From an uncultured Bacilli bacterium (GTDB lineage Bacteria; Bacillota_I; Bacilli_A; RF39; UBA660), in contig CAKOYV010000015.1 of the NCBI GenBank assembly GCA_934131005.1, positions 1 through 26,653 on the forward strand: DNA of 26,653 bases, in the 5' to 3' direction. The notes under the pieces were generated by a model, which did no database searches, had not been told where the DNA came from, and saw only the letters and a program-made list of their open reading frames with translations. The translations under genes and the position numbers were made by a program. This document shows, in pieces, positions 22,625 through 26,653 of the stretch (positions are counted from its first letter, which is position 1; each line of letters opens with the position of its first letter).

Positions 22625-23356
22625 ATGTTAATAACATCAACTAATAATAATCATATTAAAGATTTAGTAAAATTAAAAGATAAAAAAGAAAGAGATGCTA
22701 CTGGAACCTTTTTAGTAGAAACTAAGCATTTAGTAATGGAGGCTTATAAAGAGGGACTAATCCAAGAATTAATTTTAGAAAAAGATGAATTATATCCTCT
22801 TGATGTAAATACCACATATGTAACCAAAGAAATATTAAAAAAAATTTCTCAAACAAACACGCCTCCTAAAGTTATGGCTGTTGTTAAAAAAAGAAAAGAG
22901 TCTAATAGGCTAGGTGAAAAAATTCTAATTCTTGATAATATTCAAGATCCAGGTAATCTCGGAACTATTATTAGAAGTGCTAATGCTTTCAATATGGATA
23001 CAATCGTTTTATCAGATAACACTGTTGATTTATATAATCCAAAGGTCATTAGAGCCACTCAAGGAATGCTTTTTCACATCAATATAATTCGCAGAAATCC
23101 CGTTAATTTTATTAATTATTTAAAAGATAGCGGTTATAAAATAATTGGTACCAAAGTAACAAATGGTCATGATGTAAGAGATGCTAAAATATACTCTCAT
23201 TTTGCTCTAATAATAGGCAATGAGGGTAGAGGCATTAGCAACGAAGTAGATAAATTATGCGATGAATACTTATATATTCGAATGAATGAATCATGTGAAA
23301 GTTTAAATGCTTCAGTTGCAGCATCTATCCTAATGTATGAAATAAATAATAAATAA
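22625..23356 (+). CDS. SpoU/TrmH-family rRNA methyltransferase
   Basis: A 243-residue SPOUT methyltransferase that 2'-O-methylates RNA using S-adenosylmethionine. The N-terminal substrate-binding domain (about 1-90) is followed by the knotted catalytic domain: motif 1 ILDNIQDPGNLGTIIRSANAF, ATQGMLF, motif 2 LIIGNEGRGIS and motif 3 SLNASVAASILMYE. AAAGGTG lies 7 bases before the ATG. The family includes RlmB and YsgA-type enzymes; which 23S rRNA or tRNA position is modified cannot be said. Confidence 0.92.
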   Translation: MLITSTNNNHIKDLVKLKDKKERDATGTFLVETKHLVMEAYKEGLIQELILEKDELYPLDVNTTYVTKEILKKISQTNTPPKVMAVVKKRKESNRLGEKILILDNIQDPGNLGTIIRSANAFNMDTIVLSDNTVDLYNPKVIRATQGMLFHINIIRRNPVNFINYLKDSGYKIIGTKVTNGHDVRDAKIYSHFALIIGNEGRGISNEVDKLCDEYLYIRMNESCESLNASVAASILMYEINNK

Positions 23357-23365
23357 GGAGTAAAT

Positions 23366-23857
23366 ATGAAATATATAGCAATTGGAAAAATAGTAAATAC
23401 TCATGGAATAAAAGGGGAAGTCAGATTACTATCTGGTTTTAAATTTAAAAATAAAGTGTTTAAAAAAGACATGCCAATCTATATTGGTAACACTAAGAAA
23501 AAAGAAATTATAAATAGTTATCGTCCTCATAAACAATTTGATATGATTACTTTAGTAGGTTATAATAATATCAATCAAGTATTAAAATACAAAGGCAGTA
23601 GGGTATATATCAATAAAGAAGATATAGATTTATCTAAAGATGAATATTTAGATGAAGATCTTATTGGCCTAGATGTTAAAGTTGGCGATAAAGTAGTAGG
23701 GAAAATTCAAAAAATCGAAAAATATCCCCATCAAGATTTAATTGTTGTAAAAAATAGTGAAAAAACCTGTTTAATTCCTTACGTTAGTGATATAATAGAA
23801 GAAATTAATTTAAACAAAAAGTATATATCTATAAAAGATATAAAAGGATTGATTTAA
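23366..23857 (+). CDS. rimM: Ribosome maturation factor RimM
   Basis: A 163-residue 16S rRNA processing factor that binds ribosomal protein S19 during 30S head assembly. The N-terminal beta barrel starts IAIGKIVNTHGIKGEVRL, the family hallmark; the C-terminal PRC barrel (about 95-163) contains DLIGLDVKVGDKVVGKI and the final YISIKDIKGLI. AAGGAG precedes the ATG. Its stop codon directly abuts the trmD start, matching the widely conserved rimM-trmD pair. Confidence 0.96.
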   Translation: MKYIAIGKIVNTHGIKGEVRLLSGFKFKNKVFKKDMPIYIGNTKKKEIINSYRPHKQFDMITLVGYNNINQVLKYKGSRVYINKEDIDLSKDEYLDEDLIGLDVKVGDKVVGKIQKIEKYPHQDLIVVKNSEKTCLIPYVSDIIEEINLNKKYISIKDIKGLI

Positions 23858-24523
23858 ATGAAAATAGATATTTTAACATTATTTCCTGAGAGTCTAGAAG
23901 GTATCTTATGTTCATCTATTATAAAACGAGCAAGAGATAGGGAAATTGTAGAGATTAATCTTCACAATATTAGAGACTATTCACTAGATAAAAATAAGCG
24001 TGTAGATGATTATCCTTATGGTGGTGGTGCAGGAATGGTTCTAATGTGTGAACCAATATTTAGAGCAATTGATGAATTAAAAGATGATGATGCAAAAGTA
24101 ATTATGTTAACACCAGGAGGCGTTACTTATAATCAAACTTTAGCGACTAGTCTTATTAAAGAAAAGCATCTCATCTTATTATGTGGTCATTATGAAGGTT
24201 TTGACGAACGCATAAAGTCAATTGTAGATATGCAAATATCCATAGGAGATTATATCCTAACTGGTGGTGAATTACCAGCTATGGTAGTAGTCGATTCAGT
24301 TGTAAGACTATTAGATGGTGTTATAAATCAAGAAAGCTTAGAATATGAATCATTCACCAACGACTTATTAGATTATCCTGTTTATACTAAACCAGCCTGT
24401 TTTAGAGGCCTTAAAGTACCAGAAGTTTTATTAAGTGGCCATCATGCTAATATTAATAAATGGCGTCATGATAAACAAGTTGAATTAACTCTTGCAAGGA
24501 GGAGTCAAAACCATGAAAAGTAA
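23858..24523 (+). CDS. trmD: tRNA (guanine-N1)-methyltransferase
   Basis: Makes m1G37 in tRNA, preventing +1 frameshifting. The SPOUT-fold signatures are complete: ILTLFPESLEG at the start, PYGGGAGMVL, LLCGHYEGFDERI, SIGDYILTGGELPAM and a C-terminal domain with YTKPACFRG and LLSGHHANINKWRHD. At 221 residues it is slightly shorter than the usual ~240. AAGGA lies 9 bases before the ATG. The end overlaps the next gene by 11 bases. In most Firmicutes rplS follows trmD; here a hypothetical gene and murC follow instead. Confidence 0.97.
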   Translation: MKIDILTLFPESLEGILCSSIIKRARDREIVEINLHNIRDYSLDKNKRVDDYPYGGGAGMVLMCEPIFRAIDELKDDDAKVIMLTPGGVTYNQTLATSLIKEKHLILLCGHYEGFDERIKSIVDMQISIGDYILTGGELPAMVVVDSVVRLLDGVINQESLEYESFTNDLLDYPVYTKPACFRGLKVPEVLLSGHHANINKWRHDKQVELTLARRSQNHEK

Positions 24524-24995
24524 AAATTATTTTATTGATAAAAATAGTAAAACAGGAGAAATATTGTATTTAGAATATGAAAAAATAGCAGGATATACTA
24601 TAACACCTAAAACAAAAGTTGAAGACGCCATTATTGTGAATAAAATTGTTTTTGTAAATCCTAGCTTAAGAGAAAAAATTATAAAAAAGAAAATAGATAT
24701 AAAAACAAGATATCTCTTAAGAAGATTAACAGAAATAAATGAAGATTCATCAGGAGATATTAGTGGTATTAAAAATACTTTAATGGATGCTGAAAAGCTT
24801 AGAATTATGATTTTAAATACCTACACAAAATATCTAGGACATACTTATCAAAGCTTAACATTACAAAAAATACAGTTGATTATTAATCAATTACGCATAA
24901 AATTATATGATTGTATTGATAATAAAAGAAGAATGCAAGCTTTAGAAAATTTATATTATTTAGAAGAAGATGAATATAGAGGAAGGAGTAGATAA
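24513..24995 (+). CDS. Hypothetical protein between trmD and murC
   Basis: A 160-residue protein with no recognised family, membrane helix or signal. It starts at the ATG at 24513, behind AAGGAGG that lies within the end of trmD; a longer TTG start at 24492 is less likely because the Shine-Dalgarno would be inside the frame. The N-terminal ~60 residues look beta-rich (YFIDKNSKTGEILYLEYEKI), and the remainder is helical with basic and acidic patches, ending EEDEYRGRSR. It overlaps trmD by 11 bases and precedes murC closely, so it is co-translated with them. Confidence 0.78.
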   Translation: MKSKNYFIDKNSKTGEILYLEYEKIAGYTITPKTKVEDAIIVNKIVFVNPSLREKIIKKKIDIKTRYLLRRLTEINEDSSGDISGIKNTLMDAEKLRIMILNTYTKYLGHTYQSLTLQKIQLIINQLRIKLYDCIDNKRRMQALENLYYLEEDEYRGRSR

Positions 24996-24996
24996 T

Positions 24997-26292
24997 ATGT
25001 ATTATTTTATTGGAATAAAAGGAACGGGGATGAGTGCCCTAGCAGTAGTTTTAAAGCAATTAGGAAACAAAGTAAGTGGAAGTGATGTTGACAAACATTT
25101 TTTTACAGAAAGTGAATTAAAGAAAAATAATATCCCATTTTATGCTTATAACGCTGATAATGTAAAAGAAGGCGTAACCGTTATAAAAGGAGCTAGTATA
25201 AAAGAAGATAACGTAGAATTAAAAAGAGCAAGAGAACTAAATTTAAAAATTCTTGATTATAACGAAATGGTAGGCCTTTTAAGTAAAGAATTTAAAACAA
25301 TTTGTGTAGCGGGGTGTCATGGTAAAACTACAACAACGAATATGTTAGCACTTGCTCTAAGAAATGCTGGCGTAAACTATTTAGTCGGCGATGGAACAGG
25401 CAGTGCTCTAAGAGAAAATCAATATTTTGCTTTAGAATCATGTGAATATCAACGCCATTTCTTAGCATATTATCCATATTATGCTATCATAACAAATATT
25501 GATCTTGACCATGTTGATTATTATAAAGACATAGATGATGTAATAGATGCTTATACAAGCTATGCTAATAAAGCTAGTAAGGTTGTTATAGCTTATGGTG
25601 ATGATCGTTATACTAGAAAAATGAAATTAAAAAAAGATGTTGTTTATTATGGCATTGAAGAGAATAACGATGTAAGAGCAACTAATATTATTTACAGTGA
25701 TAAAGGCGTAAGTTTTGATGTTAACGGTTATGGACATTTTGACCTACCATTATATGGACAACATCAATTATTAGATGCCTTAGCAGTTATCACATTATGC
25801 TACTTAGAACGTATAGATTATAAAGAAGTATTAAATAATTTAAAAGATTTTAAAGGGGCGAAAAGAAGATTTTCTGAGAAGAAAGTAGGCAATAATATTA
25901 TAATAGATGATTATGCTCACCATCCAAACGAAGTAAAAGCAACAATAGAAGCTATTAAGCAAAAATATCCTAACAAAAAAATAGTTGCTATATTTCAACC
26001 ACATACTTTTAGTCGGACTAAACAATTTGCTAATGATTTAGTAGAAATATTCAAAAACTTAGAAGCAACCTACATTCTAGATATTCATCCTGCAAGAGAA
26101 AGTCAAGATGACTATAAAGGCATAACATCTAATATAATAATTGATAAATTAGATAATGCTAAACATATAAATATAGATGAAGCTAATTTACTTGAAAATT
26201 ATCAAGATACAGTCTTTGCATTCATGAGTCCTAATGATATTTCAAAATTGGAACAAGATTTAGAAGGAAAATTAAAAAATAAGGAAGATTAA
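24997..26292 (+). CDS. murC: UDP-N-acetylmuramate--L-alanine ligase
   Basis: Cytoplasmic enzyme that adds L-Ala to UDP-MurNAc using ATP, the first step of peptidoglycan stem synthesis. I start at the ATG at 24997 (MYYFIGIKGTGMSALA, the family's Rossmann start), with GGAAGGAG 8 bases upstream; a longer frame from 24970 would run through the end of the previous gene. Motifs: nucleotide loop GIKGTGMSA, P-loop CVAGCHGKTTTTNM (a Cys where Thr is more usual), ESCEYQRHF, TNIDLDHVDYY, the C-domain DDYAHHPNEVKATI and FQPHTFSRT. The length of 431 is normal. A terminator follows directly. Confidence 0.95.
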   Translation: MYYFIGIKGTGMSALAVVLKQLGNKVSGSDVDKHFFTESELKKNNIPFYAYNADNVKEGVTVIKGASIKEDNVELKRARELNLKILDYNEMVGLLSKEFKTICVAGCHGKTTTTNMLALALRNAGVNYLVGDGTGSALRENQYFALESCEYQRHFLAYYPYYAIITNIDLDHVDYYKDIDDVIDAYTSYANKASKVVIAYGDDRYTRKMKLKKDVVYYGIEENNDVRATNIIYSDKGVSFDVNGYGHFDLPLYGQHQLLDALAVITLCYLERIDYKEVLNNLKDFKGAKRRFSEKKVGNNIIIDDYAHHPNEVKATIEAIKQKYPNKKIVAIFQPHTFSRTKQFANDLVEIFKNLEATYILDIHPARESQDDYKGITSNIIIDKLDNAKHINIDEANLLENYQDTVFAFMSPNDISKLEQDLEGKLKNKED

Positions 26293-26303
26293 AACGATAT
26301 AAT

Positions 26304-26333
26304 AAACTAATGTTTAAATACATTGGTTTTTTT
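26304..26333 (+). terminator. Terminator after murC
   Basis: AAACTAATG (26304-26312) pairs with CATTGGTTT (26321-26329, one G-T), followed by a run of T to 26333. Confidence 0.8.
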
Positions 26334-26355
26334 GTAATTAGTAATAATTTCAAGA

Positions 26356-26384
26356 TTGTTTTTTTATAACTTATTTGCTATAAT
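26356..26384 (+). promoter_or_regulatory. Promoter of the prepilin-like gene
   Basis: TTGTTT (26356-26361), 17 bases, TATAAT (26379-26384) with an extended -10 TG at 26376-26377. The start codon is 25 bases beyond. Confidence 0.75.
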
Positions 26385-26409
26385 TATATTTATAATAGGT
26401 GGTGATTTA

Positions 26410-26653
26410 GTGAGACATAAAGTTAGAAGATGGGAAGTATTGGAAAAAAATAAGAATAAAAAAGGCTTTACTTTAATAGAACTGCTTGCTGTTGTTGCAA
26501 TATTAGCTATTGTAATTGGTATTTCTTATGGTGCTTATATAGGAATTATTAATAAATCTAAATCAAAAGCAAGCGTTTTAGCAATGAATAGTTTAATGCA
26601 GGCAGCTGAATTATATAGTAAAGAGGATGATGCTAATAATATTAAATGGTTAT
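26410..26653 (+). CDS. Type IV prepilin-like protein, cut by the window edge
   Basis: The first ~81 residues of a pseudopilin/prepilin. The frame opens at a GTG, 7 bases after GGTGG. A basic leader of 19 residues ending in KKG is followed by the class III signal motif G-FTLIELLAVVAILAIV: prepilin peptidase would cut after the Gly, F+1 would be methylated and E+5 is present. The hydrophobic helix continues to about residue 45, then polar helix KSKSKASVLAMNSLMQAAELY. Such proteins form competence pili, type IV pili or secretion pseudopili. The reading frame is open at the right edge, so the C-terminal part is not visible. Confidence 0.88.
   Translation, partial: MRHKVRRWEVLEKNKNKKGFTLIELLAVVAILAIVIGISYGAYIGIINKSKSKASVLAMNSLMQAAELYSKEDDANNIKWL

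Overview
The window is very AT-rich chromosomal DNA from a low-GC Gram-positive bacterium (Firmicutes/Bacilli type). TGA is used as a stop (LytTR gene, DUF1292 gene, miaB), so this is not a code-4 Mollicute. Peptidoglycan genes (murC, a D,D-carboxypeptidase) and spore-associated genes (spmA, spmB, a SpoVB-like flippase) point to a walled, possibly spore-forming lineage. An anaerobic class III ribonucleotide reductase suggests an anaerobe, for example a gut-dwelling uncultured Bacilli. That assignment is inference from gene content and composition only.

Layout. 1-300: AT-rich repeats, a terminator and a tRNA-Leu(CAA). 344-1927 (minus strand): an orphan LytTR response regulator and a secreted YHYH-like protein with two cadherin-like domains. 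2154-6587: three plus-strand accessory genes, namely a two-TM protein of unknown function, a DUF1292 protein, and an 1110-residue J-domain (HPD) protein with internal proline-rich repeats. 6724-9527: a long U32-family protein, probably an RNA-hydroxylation factor, and a single-pass membrane protein. 9586-11751: dacB-spmA-spmB in overlapping order, as in the spore operon of Bacillus subtilis. 11763-11894 (minus): an unlisted 43-residue Ser/Asn-rich micro-ORF whose end lies inside the terminator behind spmB. 11901-12355: about 450 bases without a convincing gene but with several inverted and direct repeats. 12356-15512: a consensus promoter driving the anaerobic ribonucleotide reductase operon. 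Here the glycyl-radical domain of NrdD is a separate 60-residue protein between the large subunit and the NrdG activase. 15557-20068: lepA, a hypothetical gene, miaB, a ymcA/ylbF-family gene and a hypothetical gene. 20065-21360 (minus): the SpoVB-like flippase, converging on the previous operon in a shared terminator. 21450-26292: a tightly packed housekeeping run (LemA-like, YgjP-like metalloprotease, SpoU rRNA methyltransferase, rimM, trmD, hypothetical, murC). 26410 to the edge: the start of a type IV prepilin-like gene.

The strongest unusual signal is the split NrdD. The radical-site motif RRITGYL is absent from the 767-residue catalytic chain and present on a separately translated 60-residue peptide with its own strong ribosome binding site. 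Other items worth attention are a 9-12-9 direct repeat upstream of the LytTR gene with the geometry of a LytTR binding site, the Asp-to-Asn change in the LepA P-loop, the hidden micro-ORF, and the giant J-domain protein coupled to a DUF1292 gene. Several starts have been moved from the longest possible reading frame to the start codon best placed behind a Shine-Dalgarno sequence.
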